A DNA stretch of 64,000 nt from contig OY781097.1 in assembly GCA_963676415.1 (NCBI GenBank), positions 3,162,001 to 3,226,000 on the forward strand. The letters are read 5' to 3'. This stretch comes from G963662905 sp963676415 (GTDB lineage: Bacteria; Bacteroidota; Bacteroidia; Bacteroidales; WRLA01). The notes beneath the pieces were generated by a model. It was given only the letters and a program-made list of their open reading frames with translations. It was not told the DNA's origin and made no database searches. Shown one piece after another: positions 1 to 9,604 of the stretch. Numbering within the stretch: the first letter of the stretch is position 1; the number at the start of each line of letters is the position of its first letter. The translations under genes were made by a program, and so were the position numbers.

Positions 1-3000
1 ACTGGTTCAGAAATCCAAAACCGTCTAATTTTGGCATTCTAATATCGGTGATAATCAAATCTGTCTTTTTGCGTTCCAAAGCTTGCATGCCTTCTAAGCC
101 GTTATTGGCTGTATGAACTAAAAACCCAAGGTCGTGCAGCAAATCTTGCATATAGTTGAGGTTGCTTTCAATATCATCTACAACAAGTATGCGACTTGAC
201 TCAAAAATGTATTCTGTTTGCTCAGTTTTTGAATGCACCGTTTCTATGTTTTCAACGCAAACAACATTATTAAGTATAAGAGTAAACTGGCTTCCTATTT
301 TTTCCTTTGATTTAAGGACGATATCACCATCCAGTAATTTTGCTAATTTTTTACTGATGCTTAGTCCTAAACCTGTTCCCCCATACTCTTTAAAGTCCTG
401 GCCTTCTTGTTGCACAAATGATTCAAATACTTTATCGAGCATATTTTTGCTAATACCAATACCGGTGTCTTCCACCTCAAACCGAAGCTTATAGTGTTTT
501 TCTGAACTGTCATCATCAGTAATCTGCTCTTTTTTCAGAATAATCCTTATTTGCCCTTCGTGGGTAAATTTAATCGCATTGCTGATTAAGTTGTATAGAA
601 TTTGCCTTATTCTAACTTCATCGGTACGGATTGATGTGTTTTTTAATTCTGCTATATTTGTCTCAAAGGATAATCCTTTGTTTTCTGCCTGAACCTTGAA
701 CATGGTTTCCAGTTCCTTAAAAATTTTCAGTATATTTACATTTGATTTTCTGATTTCGATTTTGGCTGCTTCAATTTTCGAAAGGTCAAGAATGTCATTA
801 ATGATATTAAGCAGACTTTTGCTGCTTACTTTAATGGATTCGAGATGTTTTAGGTTTACCGGATCTTTTAATTTTCTTGATAAAATATCGGTGAAACCAA
901 TAACTGCATTCATTGGCGTTCTGATTTCGTGACTCATATTAGCCAGGAATTCACTTTTTGCACGGTTACCGGCTTCAGCCTCCAACTTTGCTTGTTCCAG
1001 CTTTTCGATAAATTTTTTCCGTTCTGTGATATTTTCTTTAACAGCAATGAAATTAGCAATCGTGCCTTTATCGTCGAATACAGGTGTGATTACTGCATTC
1101 TCCCAAAATATTTTTCCATATTTGGTTTTATTGCATAATTCTCCATTCCAGGTTTTACCGGATAAAATAGTTTGCCAGAGGTTCGAATACACTGATTTTG
1201 GAAGTATCCGGGCATTTAATATTCGTGGAGATTTTCCTTTAACCTCTTCGAATGTATATCCGGTGAGGCTTTTGAACGCTGGGTTTGTGTATTCAATTAA
1301 GCCTTTGGCATTCGTAATCACAACAACCACAGGGCTTTGTTCTACTGCACTCTTGAGTTTTGCAAGCTCCAGTTCGATTTCTTTCCTTCCTGTGATGTCT
1401 TCGCTAGTGCCTATAGTGCGTATTGGGGTTCCGTTATCATCGCGCTCAATAACGCTGCCTCTTTCGCTGAACCACAAGTAATTGCCATTTTTGTGCCTGT
1501 AGCGTATTTCATATGAAAATGAATTGATTCCGCTATTGATGTCCTTTTCAACTTTTTTTAAAATTTCATGATCTGCCGGATGTGTCAATTGGAACCACCA
1601 AGATATTGTGCTTTGAATTTCATCGCGATGAAATCCCAATGATTTATATTTAGTATAATGTGTGATTAATATATCTTTCTGTAACCTAGCATCATACCAG
1701 GCATAACCCGAACTCGTAAAGGCAGCATCCAAACGATATTGGTTTTCTCTAAGTTGATCATTTGTGTTCTCCAATTCGGTTGTGCGTTCCTGAACCAATA
1801 CCTCCAGATGTTTTTGATGCTTCAGAAGTTCTTGCTCAGCTTTCTTTTGTTCTGTGATGTCCAGAGCTGTAAAAATGCTCCCCTTTGACAAATTTCCTTT
1901 CTCTATCAAAGTGGAGGCCATGTCAATATAAAGGATTTTACCGTCCTTGGTTTTAAAACGTGTTTCCACGCGGCCCGTGCCGTATTTTTTTATCTGCTTA
2001 TATTTTTCCAGGCCAACTTTGTCAAAGTCTACCTGTGTCGGATAAATGATCCTGGAATTTTGTCCAATCAATTCATTTTTAGTGTATCCTACCATTTCGC
2101 AAAAACGTGTGTTTACTTCGGTGAAAACGCGGTTAACCACCTGTCCGATCCCCGCAGGGGCTACTTCCAAAATTCTGGATATCTTGTTCCGGTGGTTTAT
2201 GATTTCGTTTTCTGTTTGCTTTCGTAGGGTAATATCACGAATAATTGCGGTAGCGCCCCATTGATCATTTAGTTTTGTTGCGGATAATGAAAGTTCGACA
2301 GGAATGATATATCCTTCCTTATGTTTCGCTTCAAGTTCAGTATTTTTGCCTATCAGACGCCCTTTCCCGCTTTTTCTGTAATATTCGAAATGTTTTAAGT
2401 GATCTTTAAGATATTTTTTCGGAGGGATTATTCTATGGAAAGTTTTGCCTAGCATTTCATCTTCTGTATAGCCAAAAATTACTTCTGCGGCAGGATTCCA
2501 GAATACAACAGTACCTTCGTTATCAATCAGAATAATTGCATCCTGTGCTGATGTGGTAATACTTTGCAGCATAGCTTTGCTCTTTTTAACAGCTTTTTCA
2601 TTGGCTACGCGTTCAGAAATATCTACCCATTGACAAACAACATTCTGCAGTGCTCCATTGGTATCAATAATTGGAAACAAATTTATATCCATCCAGTATT
2701 CTTTGTTTTTTTTAAAACCTTTCTGTCCGGTTTTGTTTTCTGTCCATTTAATTTCAAAACGTGATACAGCATGTTCTGAAAAGACCTTTTCGGTCAGTGG
2801 CATTACACCTTGGTCCATCAGGTTTTGATCTTGTAAAACATTGTAAGTGCCCACAATTTGGTGGTCTTCAAGTTGAAGTATGTTCCTCAAGGTTTGGTTT
2901 GTCCTTATAACGTCTCCGTTCGGATTTGCTATCCACATGGCAAAAGGACTGTACTCCATAATATTGTTAAGGAAATTAAGGTTTGTATTTAGTTCATTGT

Positions 3001-4885
3001 TAAGGACTTGTAATTTCAGCTTGTCATTTTTTCTTTTTGTAATGTCCGTAGCAGAACCAATTCTGCCGGTAATGTTTCCTTCATTGTCATATTTTCTGGA
3101 TATCGAAATTTCAGCATAAAAGCGTACTCCATTTTTTTTAACCAATTGGGATTCAAAGCTTATAGAGATTTTTGTCTTCAATGTGTTTACTACCTTGCTA
3201 ATAGTTTTTTCCCACTCCTCCGGAGGGTAAAGCACACGAATCGACTTATTTACTATTTCGCTGGAGCTGTATCCAAAGAGATGTTCCGCACCTTTGTTCC
3301 AATAGTTTATTTTTCCATCATTATCTGTTGAAATAATTGCTTCAGTAATCTGATTGATTAATTGTGCATTTTCAAAGAGTTTGATGTCCTTCTCTTTTTT
3401 GTCAGTAATATCTTTTACCACTCCGATAATATTGACAATATTGTTTTTTGCATCAAGCAAAAGGGATACATCCAAATCGCCCCACATAACACTTCCGTCC
3501 TTACGGATATACCTTTTTTCCATATTGTAGGAGTCGATTTTGCGGTCAAGAAGCTGTTTAAATTGTTGAATATCGACATCTAAATCATCGGGATGAGTGA
3601 AATCGGTGAATGTTAGTTCCATTAGTTCTTTATCTGAATACCCTAAAATTGTAGTTAGTTTTTTGTTTGAATTGACAGGTCTGCCTTCCATATCAACAAT
3701 AGCTACGCCAATGGAGGCATTGTTAAAAATTGTGTAGAATTTCCTTTCAGTCAAATTCAATTCTTCCAGCTTTAATTTTAAGCTTTCCTCTAGCTTTTGT
3801 TTCAGCTTTTCCAGGTTCTTGTTTGTGTTATCGAGCAGTTTGTTCTGTTTGCTTAAGCGGTTGGTATAATATTGGAATCCAGCCAACCCCAAAAATACTA
3901 ATAGTAGCAGCAAGGCAAGAGATATCCATTTATAGATAAGAAAAATATTCTGAGTTTTGCTAATTTGTTTTAAATCAATCGTATTAATAAAAATCAGCTC
4001 GCCTTTGCCCTCGTGAATAGCTTTAATGTCATTTAAGCCAATAAAGCTGAGTTTTTTGAAAAGATAAATGGCATAATCCTGTTCGCAACTTCCGCTGTTT
4101 TGCATTTGTATTTTCTTCCATAAATTTTTATTAGTGTTAAACAGTGCAAGACTGTCTGTATCTGATATCAGGTGGCTGAAATTTTTATTAGTATCCGCAC
4201 TGCTTAAAAAAAATCCTTCAGAATTGAGCAATTCAAGTTTTGTGAATAGCTCATTTTGACGATTCTGGATTTTTCCAAGCAAATCGCGTAAAAAGTAGTT
4301 GATAATGATGAGGCCATTCCAGCGGTTTTCCTTGTCATATGTTTTAACAGCAACTCGCAGCACAGGTTCGTGTGGTATTTCTATTTTTCCGTATTCCATG
4401 TTCAGGTCTATCCTTGAAAAATAGATTTCATTGCTTTTTAGCTTTCGGGCACTTTGGAAATAATATCGGTCTTTCTTGTCCTGTAGTTTATGCTTAGGCT
4501 GTATTTGGGCTTTATCGGTATGGGAAAAGTCAATGCGAATTAATTCTTTTCCCAAAGTATCTATGTATCTGAGCTGGTCAAAGGTTCTCTGAAGCTTTGC
4601 AAAATGAAGGAAAGAAGTTTCCAGATTTTTTTTTTCATTTGCCTTATTATTGTGATTGAAACCCTTATTGTAATCCCACTTAAGCATCTCAATATCAAAT
4701 ATTAGGCTCTCATAAATTTCCTGAACCAATTGACTTTTTATATTCAATTCGTTCTCGGCCCCGTTTCTTATTATTTTTAGCTCATTATTCGTAATTAGGT
4801 CATAATAGCTGTTTATGGCCAAATAGGATAATACTGTCAATGGAATAAACAGGAGTAATAATTTTTTTATGTTCAGGAATTTCAC
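1..4885 (-). CDS. Hybrid sensor histidine kinase with seven PAS domains (3' end cut by window edge)
   Basis: Inner-membrane signalling kinase; about 1628 residues are visible and the C-terminal receiver domain runs off the left edge. The start is a GTG at 4885: an in-frame TAA lies just upstream and the first in-frame ATG is some 160 codons downstream, inside the sensor domain. Order: membrane segment near residues 8-25, an extracytoplasmic sensor region to about 310, a second membrane segment near 315-340, coiled coil, then seven PAS folds (several with FGY/GYT signatures). A HisKA domain follows (NMSHEIRTPMN, His near residue 1318). The HATPase_c domain shows an N-box (NLISNAIKFTHEG), G1 (DTGIGIS) and G2 (GGTGLGLSISKK). 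The receiver domain starts LVVDDIESN and has its phospho-Asp in IITDIRMP near residue 1613. The ligand is unknown. Known for the family: autophosphorylation on His, then transfer to the receiver Asp. Identity is secure; the start is moderately sure. Confidence 0.9.
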   Translation of the reverse strand, partial: MKFLNIKKLLLLFIPLTVLSYLAINSYYDLITNNELKIIRNGAENELNIKSQLVQEIYESLIFDIEMLKWDYNKGFNHNNKANEKKNLETSFLHFAKLQRTFDQLRYIDTLGKELIRIDFSHTDKAQIQPKHKLQDKKDRYYFQSARKLKSNEIYFSRIDLNMEYGKIEIPHEPVLRVAVKTYDKENRWNGLIIINYFLRDLLGKIQNRQNELFTKLELLNSEGFFLSSADTNKNFSHLISDTDSLALFNTNKNLWKKIQMQNSGSCEQDYAIYLFKKLSFIGLNDIKAIHEGKGELIFINTIDLKQISKTQNIFLIYKWISLALLLLLVFLGLAGFQYYTNRLSKQNKLLDNTNKNLEKLKQKLEESLKLKLEELNLTERKFYTIFNNASIGVAIVDMEGRPVNSNKKLTTILGYSDKELMELTFTDFTHPDDLDVDIQQFKQLLDRKIDSYNMEKRYIRKDGSVMWGDLDVSLLLDAKNNIVNIIGVVKDITDKKEKDIKLFENAQLINQITEAIISTDNDGKINYWNKGAEHLFGYSSSEIVNKSIRVLYPPEEWEKTISKVVNTLKTKISISFESQLVKKNGVRFYAEISISRKYDNEGNITGRIGSATDITKRKNDKLKLQVLNNELNTNLNFLNNIMEYSPFAMWIANPNGDVIRTNQTLRNILQLEDHQIVGTYNVLQDQNLMDQGVMPLTEKVFSEHAVSRFEIKWTENKTGQKGFKKNKEYWMDINLFPIIDTNGALQNVVCQWVDISERVANEKAVKKSKAMLQSITTSAQDAIILIDNEGTVVFWNPAAEVIFGYTEDEMLGKTFHRIIPPKKYLKDHLKHFEYYRKSGKGRLIGKNTELEAKHKEGYIIPVELSLSATKLNDQWGATAIIRDITLRKQTENEIINHRNKISRILEVAPAGIGQVVNRVFTEVNTRFCEMVGYTKNELIGQNSRIIYPTQVDFDKVGLEKYKQIKKYGTGRVETRFKTKDGKILYIDMASTLIEKGNLSKGSIFTALDITEQKKAEQELLKHQKHLEVLVQERTTELENTNDQLRENQYRLDAAFTSSGYAWYDARLQKDILITHYTKYKSLGFHRDEIQSTISWWFQLTHPADHEILKKVEKDINSGINSFSYEIRYRHKNGNYLWFSERGSVIERDDNGTPIRTIGTSEDITGRKEIELELAKLKSAVEQSPVVVVITNAKGLIEYTNPAFKSLTGYTFEEVKGKSPRILNARILPKSVYSNLWQTILSGKTWNGELCNKTKYGKIFWENAVITPVFDDKGTIANFIAVKENITERKKFIEKLEQAKLEAEAGNRAKSEFLANMSHEIRTPMNAVIGFTDILSRKLKDPVNLKHLESIKVSSKSLLNIINDILDLSKIEAAKIEIRKSNVNILKIFKELETMFKVQAENKGLSFETNIAELKNTSIRTDEVRIRQILYNLISNAIKFTHEGQIRIILKKEQITDDDSSEKHYKLRFEVEDTGIGISKNMLDKVFESFVQQEGQDFKEYGGTGLGLSISKKLAKLLDGDIVLKSKEKIGSQFTLILNNVVCVENIETVHSKTEQTEYIFESSRILVVDDIESNLNYMQDLLHDLGFLVHTANNGLEGMQALERKKTDLIITDIRMPKLDGFGFLNQ

Positions 4886-5196
4886 AATAATTAGTATTAA
4901 ATGTTAAAGTATTTTAGAGGCACTGAAAACCAGTTTTTAAAATGATTAGGTGTAGCTTTTGATGTTTGCTTCAATACGTTCTTGTTTTTTTGTTTAATGT
5001 ATTACCGCTTGTTTAGATGGCGTTAAGCATATAATATTTCAATAATCCTGGAAATGTTTAGTAACTTTAGAAATGAAATTGATGTAAAAGTATAAAAATA
5101 AAGAATAGGTTCTCTCCATTTGGATTTAGCCTTGATAATGCAATGATATCTGTTTTGTAGTTTCATAGGTTGTTCGTTTCGCTAATATGTATTGTC

Positions 5197-5204
5197 CAAA
5201 AGTA
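5197..5204 (-). promoter_or_regulatory. Possible -7 box for the hybrid kinase
   Basis: On the minus strand this reads TACTTTTG, matching the Bacteroidota TAnnTTTG consensus. It would give a leader of about 300 nt for the kinase starting at 4885. The distance is long, so this is tentative. Confidence 0.3.
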
Positions 5205-5593
5205 AGAAATTTAGCCTAAAAATCAAAACTTTTTTTGATCATCAGCGTCAAAAACGCTGCTTCATGCTACTGGATTTTTCCTTCTGCAATATCTAGAATT
5301 CGTCTATAAAGTCCAACTTCTGCTTTGTTGCTCAAAATCCAAATCCTCAAATACTTGATTATTATCCGGTTTGGATTTTTCACACGTACTTCGGCTGTGC
5401 TTACTTCGACTACGCTCAGTACATCGCAGCATAGCACCTTTTCTTTGATGATTTCATATCAAAGACTTTAAAAATAGGGAGTTTTCTGGCAAGCAATAAC
5501 TAGGAATTATTGGATAAATATTTAAAAAGATATTTTATGTGGAAACCGATAAATTTTGAAGCTTAAATTTATAGACTGTTTCCTATATCTCCG

Positions 5594-5601
5594 TACTTTT
5601 G
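5594..5601 (+). promoter_or_regulatory. -7 box upstream of AspT/YbjL-type transporter
   Basis: TACTTTTG matches TAnnTTTG and lies 16 nt before the ATG at 5618. No perfect TTTG -33 box is seen at the expected spacing. Confidence 0.55.
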
Positions 5602-5617
5602 CATCAAAATTGAAGCG

Positions 5618-7207
5618 ATGGCTGAATTAATCTCCAATCCGTACCTTGCATTTTTTATTATCCTTGCGCTCGGGCTTATTCTGGGCAAGATCAATATCAA
5701 AGGGATTTCTCTTGATATTTCGGCAATTATTTTCGTTGCCCTGGTGTTTGGCCATTATGGCGTGACCATGCCGCCCATTATCCAGAAAATTGGCTTGATC
5801 CTCTTTATTTATTCGGTCGGAATACAGGCCGGACCTGGTTTTTTCAGTGCTTTCAAACAACAGGGAAACAAACTGATGCTGCTTGCCGCAACTGTGGTTT
5901 TGAGTGGCGGACTGGTTTCTTTTGCTTTGGCATGGGCATTTCATCTTGATTTTAGTTTGGTAGCGGGTATTTTCAACGGAGCTTTGACCAGCACGCCGGG
6001 TCTGGCAGCTGCCATTGAAGCTACCGGATCGCCTGTGGCATCCATTGGTTATGGTTTGGCATATCCCTTTGGGGTGATTGGCGTTATCCTTTTTGTGCGC
6101 CTGAGCCCGAAGTTATTCCGCATTGACCTGAAAAAAGCCGAAAAACAATATCACGATGAAATGTCCGGGGATTTCCCGGAGATAACCAACCGTAATTTCA
6201 TCGTGGAAAACCCGAAAGTTATTGGCAAAACCCTTGCCGACCTCGCCATCCGTTCCATGACCGGAGCCAGTATCAGCCGCGTGCGGCAGGGCGAAAAAAC
6301 CAGCACGCCCGATGCCTCAACGGTTTTGCATAAAGGCGATTACGTAAAAGCCGTGGGAACTGCCGAAGCTTTGGATCGTTTTTCCCTGCTGGTGGGCGCG
6401 CCTACGGATGTGCAGATTCCTCTCAGCAAACATCATACAGTGCGCCGTGTGCTTGTATCAAACAAAGCGCTGGTTGGGAAACATCTGGGCGATTTGCAGC
6501 TGTTTACGCGCTATCAGGCTACGGCCACCTGCATCCGCCGCTCAGGTATCGATATCACGCCTTCGGTTTCTACAAAACTGCAGTTTGGCGACCGCCTGAT
6601 GATTGCCTGCCCGGAAAGTAATATGATGAAAGTCAGGTCATTGCTTGGCGATAGCCGCCAGAAATTGAGTGAGCTTGATTTCCTGCCCGTTGCTTTGGGC
6701 ATTTTGCTTGGCGTGATGATCGGGCAAATCGAATTCCCTTTCCCGGGATTGCATTTCAAACTGGGACTTACCGGTGGCGTTTTGGTTTCTGCACTGATTT
6801 TAAGTAAAATCGGTAAAACCGGCTCACTGCTGTGGAATATCGGTGGTTCTTCCAATCAGCTCATCCGCAAACTGGGGCTGATCTTTTTCCTGACTGCCGT
6901 AGGAACCAATGCCGGAGGGACATTCCTGGAAACAATTGAAAAAAATGGACTGATGTTGTTTGGTGTTGGCGCTTTGATTACAATTCTACCGATGATCCTG
7001 AGCATGATCGTTGGGTTATATATCCTAAAAATTAATCCGCTAAGCTTGCTGGGTGCACTGACAGGAAGCATGACAAGTACGCCCGCATTGAGCGCCATTG
7101 AGCCCATGACCGACAGCGATGCGCCACAAATTGCCTATGCGACAGTATATCCGATTGCGCTTGTACTGCTGATTTTGATCAGTCAGCTGTTTGGGGTGTT
7201 GGGCTAG
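5618..7207 (+). CDS. AspT/YbjL/YidE-type membrane transporter with two RCK_C domains
   Basis: Inner-membrane transporter of the aspartate:alanine exchanger (AAEx) superfamily, 529 residues, the usual length. It has the family layout: an N-terminal hydrophobic half (about residues 1-160), a cytosolic insert of two TrkA-C/RCK_C-like domains (about 200-355), and a second hydrophobic half (about 375-529). The two membrane halves carry related signatures, GALTSTPGLAAA and GALTGSMTSTPALSA, reflecting the internal duplication typical of the family. Characterised members exchange amino acids or dicarboxylates; the substrate here cannot be read from sequence. The RCK_C domains suggest gating by a small ligand. 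The gene stands alone, converging with the secreted protein gene ending at 7230. Confidence 0.85.
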   Translation: MAELISNPYLAFFIILALGLILGKINIKGISLDISAIIFVALVFGHYGVTMPPIIQKIGLILFIYSVGIQAGPGFFSAFKQQGNKLMLLAATVVLSGGLVSFALAWAFHLDFSLVAGIFNGALTSTPGLAAAIEATGSPVASIGYGLAYPFGVIGVILFVRLSPKLFRIDLKKAEKQYHDEMSGDFPEITNRNFIVENPKVIGKTLADLAIRSMTGASISRVRQGEKTSTPDASTVLHKGDYVKAVGTAEALDRFSLLVGAPTDVQIPLSKHHTVRRVLVSNKALVGKHLGDLQLFTRYQATATCIRRSGIDITPSVSTKLQFGDRLMIACPESNMMKVRSLLGDSRQKLSELDFLPVALGILLGVMIGQIEFPFPGLHFKLGLTGGVLVSALILSKIGKTGSLLWNIGGSSNQLIRKLGLIFFLTAVGTNAGGTFLETIEKNGLMLFGVGALITILPMILSMIVGLYILKINPLSLLGALTGSMTSTPALSAIEPMTDSDAPQIAYATVYPIALVLLILISQLFGVLG

Positions 7208-7229
7208 TATTGAATGACCCAGGATCAAT

Positions 7230-8921
7230 CTATTTTTTAACGATTTTTGTACGCGTAGTCCTGTTAGCTGCTGAAAGTTCGCCAATATACAGGCCTGCTT
7301 TTAAATCAGAAATATCCAGGAGTATATAATTCCGGGCATGGGTGCTTTCCTCTTTGAGCAGGGCACCGTTTATGGAGAAAAGCCTGAATATTCCTTCAGT
7401 TTTATCATTAAGTGAAACAAAAATCTTGTCTGTTGCCGGATTTGGATAGATTCTTGCCATTTGGTCAACTTCTGTTTCGGGAATGGCTAGTGTAGTGCAT
7501 AGAGCTTTTGCTTCTTCATTGTCCTTGCAATCTGTGCCGTTTGATTGAATGAGGGTTTCTTTTTCATTGATTTTCAGGAATTCACATATGGCATAAACCA
7601 CGCAATTCGAAAGGTTTTTGTTTCCGGCAATATGAATCTGTTTCAGATGTTTGGTTTCCAGGTTTCTGAGTGCCTGGATGTTGTTAATTGAATCGCAGTT
7701 GAAAATTCGCAACAAATTATTTACCTGCTTAAGGTTTTCCAGGCCAGTTAAATTTTTAAGGCTCCTGCAATTAAGTATGCCTAGGGATTCGCATTTGTTT
7801 AAGCCGTACAGAAAATCAATGTTCTGGATCTTTTGACAGCCTGAAATTATTACTTCCTCAATATAATCAATGTTGTTGAAAAGCTCGATTTCTGTAATGT
7901 TTGTATTTTCAATCATATAGAACTTTCCGTAAATTGTGTCAAGCTTTTCGAAATGCCCTAATGAGTAAAGGTTCCGGGTTTTGTCTAATATGAAATCTTC
8001 TCCAATAGCTTTAAGATTGTTAAACCCGCTGATCTGGAATAGGTTCGGAGAGCCTTCTATTTCAAAGCTTTCCTTGATACGCTCCAATGACTGAAAACCT
8101 GTGATAAAGTCCAGATCGGTATTATATGATAAATGGATGCGTTCATTTATGGTTTTTAAATCATTAAAGCCGTTAATTATGTTTAGTTGATAGCACCTGG
8201 AGAAATATAATGAGCCTTGTATGTGCTCCAGTCCATTGAAGCCTGTAATTGATTTTAGGCTGTCGTTGGTATAAAAGACTACCGAACCGTTTACCCTTTT
8301 CAAACTTGCCGGGCAATGGACAGACTTTATAGAAGGGCAATATTTCACGTTAAATTGGTCAGCAGTTTTAAGGGAATTTAGACCTTCGATGTTTTTAATT
8401 CTGTCGCAATAATAAATTCTGAACATAGCTGTATGTTCCAGACTGTCTAGTCCTTTGCAGTTTAAAATTCCGGATCTGGCGATGTCCATCCATTGACAGG
8501 ATTTGATATGTTCCAGCCCTTCCAGGTTTTCAAGGAATGCGCAGCCAATCCTTATATTTACACCAACAAATTTGATCTTTAGATGCTTTATGGTTTTCAG
8601 GCGAACACAATATCCTACACCAAATGAGCCGTAAACTGAATCTACAGCATGAAGTCCGTACAGGCTTTCTAAATAGGGACAATTGGTTATTCGAAGGTCG
8701 CCGCCTATAACTTTGAGGGAGGAAAGAGGACTTAAGTCTGTAATATCTTCCCCGCTTATTTTTATTGAGCCTTCAATTATTTCCAGATTCGGAAACATCG
8801 CAGGAAAAGCATCTATTTTAGATTGTGTTTTGAAGGTTAAGGAAAACTTTTCCGACGCAAAACCAGGTGTTGTAAAAAGGCATATTATGCCGATGATCCA
8901 GAGGAAGATATGTTTTTTCAT
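7230..8921 (-). CDS. Secreted leucine-rich-like repeat protein with T9SS type A sorting domain
   Basis: 563-residue exported protein. It starts with a signal peptide (MKKHIFLWIIGIICLF, cleavage near FAS-EKF). Residues about 40-440 are imperfect repeats of about 23-25 residues of the type 'L..I.G.L.I..C..L..I.GL..L', resembling the receptor-L-domain/LRR fold. A small Cys-containing segment (CVVYAICEFL...CKDNEEAKALC) follows. The last ~75 residues form a T9SS sorting domain: IYPNPATDKIFV, an FRLFSINGALL strand, the DLKAGLYIG motif and a terminal KIVKK. Known for this domain: it directs cargo through the type IX system to the cell surface or medium. The repeats suggest protein or glycan binding; no catalytic motif is seen. 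PorQ at 18702-19775 supports T9SS in this genome. Confidence 0.85.
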   Translation of the reverse strand: MKKHIFLWIIGIICLFTTPGFASEKFSLTFKTQSKIDAFPAMFPNLEIIEGSIKISGEDITDLSPLSSLKVIGGDLRITNCPYLESLYGLHAVDSVYGSFGVGYCVRLKTIKHLKIKFVGVNIRIGCAFLENLEGLEHIKSCQWMDIARSGILNCKGLDSLEHTAMFRIYYCDRIKNIEGLNSLKTADQFNVKYCPSIKSVHCPASLKRVNGSVVFYTNDSLKSITGFNGLEHIQGSLYFSRCYQLNIINGFNDLKTINERIHLSYNTDLDFITGFQSLERIKESFEIEGSPNLFQISGFNNLKAIGEDFILDKTRNLYSLGHFEKLDTIYGKFYMIENTNITEIELFNNIDYIEEVIISGCQKIQNIDFLYGLNKCESLGILNCRSLKNLTGLENLKQVNNLLRIFNCDSINNIQALRNLETKHLKQIHIAGNKNLSNCVVYAICEFLKINEKETLIQSNGTDCKDNEEAKALCTTLAIPETEVDQMARIYPNPATDKIFVSLNDKTEGIFRLFSINGALLKEESTHARNYILLDISDLKAGLYIGELSAANRTTRTKIVKK

Positions 8922-8958
8922 GACTTACATTATTGGTTGCTGTTATTGATAGTTTTCA

Positions 8959-8966
8959 CAAAAGTA
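8959..8966 (-). promoter_or_regulatory. -7 box for the T9SS repeat protein
   Basis: Minus-strand TACTTTTG matches TAnnTTTG and lies 37 nt before the start at 8921. A TTGA-like -33 half (minus strand CTTGAC, 8985-8990) sits about 19 bp upstream. Confidence 0.6.
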
Positions 8967-9427
8967 TGTATATTTTTTGTATTGTCAAGTATTATTTGTT
9001 GTTTTTTGCCCGAAATTTATTATGGCCATTGAATGAATATGCGTTTTCTGTTGGCAAGATGAACTTTTTTGATTGCCAGAATGACAGTATGTTCAATATT
9101 TGGGGTGTTTTTGTATTGGTTTGGTGATGTTTTTCTACTTTCAAAAATGAAGGTTTCTGGATGGAAAATAAATTTGCACCAAAGAAGTATCGGGGGTTAT
9201 TTTACTCATATTGTCTTTGGTGTGCTTCCAAAATTATTTTTCAAAGTTGGTTCAACTCGGTTTTTTGTGGGAAATAAAATTGAAGTAGAATTAGAGGCTA
9301 AACAAACTTTCCAACTTTGGAAAGTTTGTCCCGGATTAGTTCTCTAAATTTTGATAGGTATTTAAAACTGTATTCCAACCTTTGAATACATTAAAGGTTT
9401 CCACGGAGTTCCGAGTAGAACCAGTTA
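8967..9427. other. Gene-free stretch with a strong hairpin
   Basis: No supported gene. At 9302-9329 an 11-bp perfect stem (ACAAACTTTCC/GGAAAGTTTGT) encloses a 6-nt loop. It has no T-tract, so it may be an operator or a remnant of a repeat rather than a terminator. The overlapping ORFs here have no recognisable protein features. Confidence 0.4.
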
Positions 9428-9525
9428 TTAAAGCGGTCTCCTATTCCAATTCAAAACCATAATCCTTGCCTTTTTTAATTGCGGGAACTCCCTCGCTCAT
9501 CCATTTTGGCGCCGGAGCTTCTTTT
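9428..9525 (-). pseudogene. Displaced copy of the 3' end of the S9 peptidase gene
   Basis: This 98-bp block repeats 11154-11251 in the same orientation with about four mismatches. It encodes, on the minus strand, the same C-terminus as the intact peptidase (KEAPAPKWMSEGVPAI, a Lys for Gln change, then KGKDYGFELE and stop). Upstream of it (minus strand) the frame is open only to an in-frame TAA about 50 bp away, and similarity is lost. It is a gene fragment without a start, separated from the intact gene by the 1.6-kb segment carrying the small membrane protein and the first DUF4143 ATPase. Confidence 0.85.
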
Positions 9526-9592
9526 GGGGCGGTTTTTTGGGTTTTATCTGGCGGACTTATTTTTTAATTGTTGTTTCATAATTTGTTTTTGA

Positions 9593-9600
9593 TACCTTTG
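9593..9600 (+). promoter_or_regulatory. -7 box of the small membrane protein gene
   Basis: TACCTTTG matches TAnnTTTG. It ends only 4 nt before the ATG at 9605, so the transcript would be almost leaderless unless the Met at 9632 is used. Confidence 0.5.
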
Positions 9601-9604
9601 ATAT

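Larger units (their letters stand above)
4886..5617. other. 732-bp gene-free region with repeat remnants
   Basis: No convincing ORF on either strand. It is AT-rich. It holds a 10-bp inverted repeat (5334-5343 and 5370-5379, AAAATCCAAA/TTTGGATTTT). It also holds a GC-richer stretch (5387-5438) containing ACTTCGACTACGCTCAGT, which looks like a decayed REP-type palindrome. The 3' end holds the promoter of the transporter at 5618. Confidence 0.5.

Noticed and set aside
4886..5617. Possible insertion sequence between the kinase and the transporter.
   Set aside because: Short inverted repeat and REP-like remnant only; no transposase and no target duplication seen.
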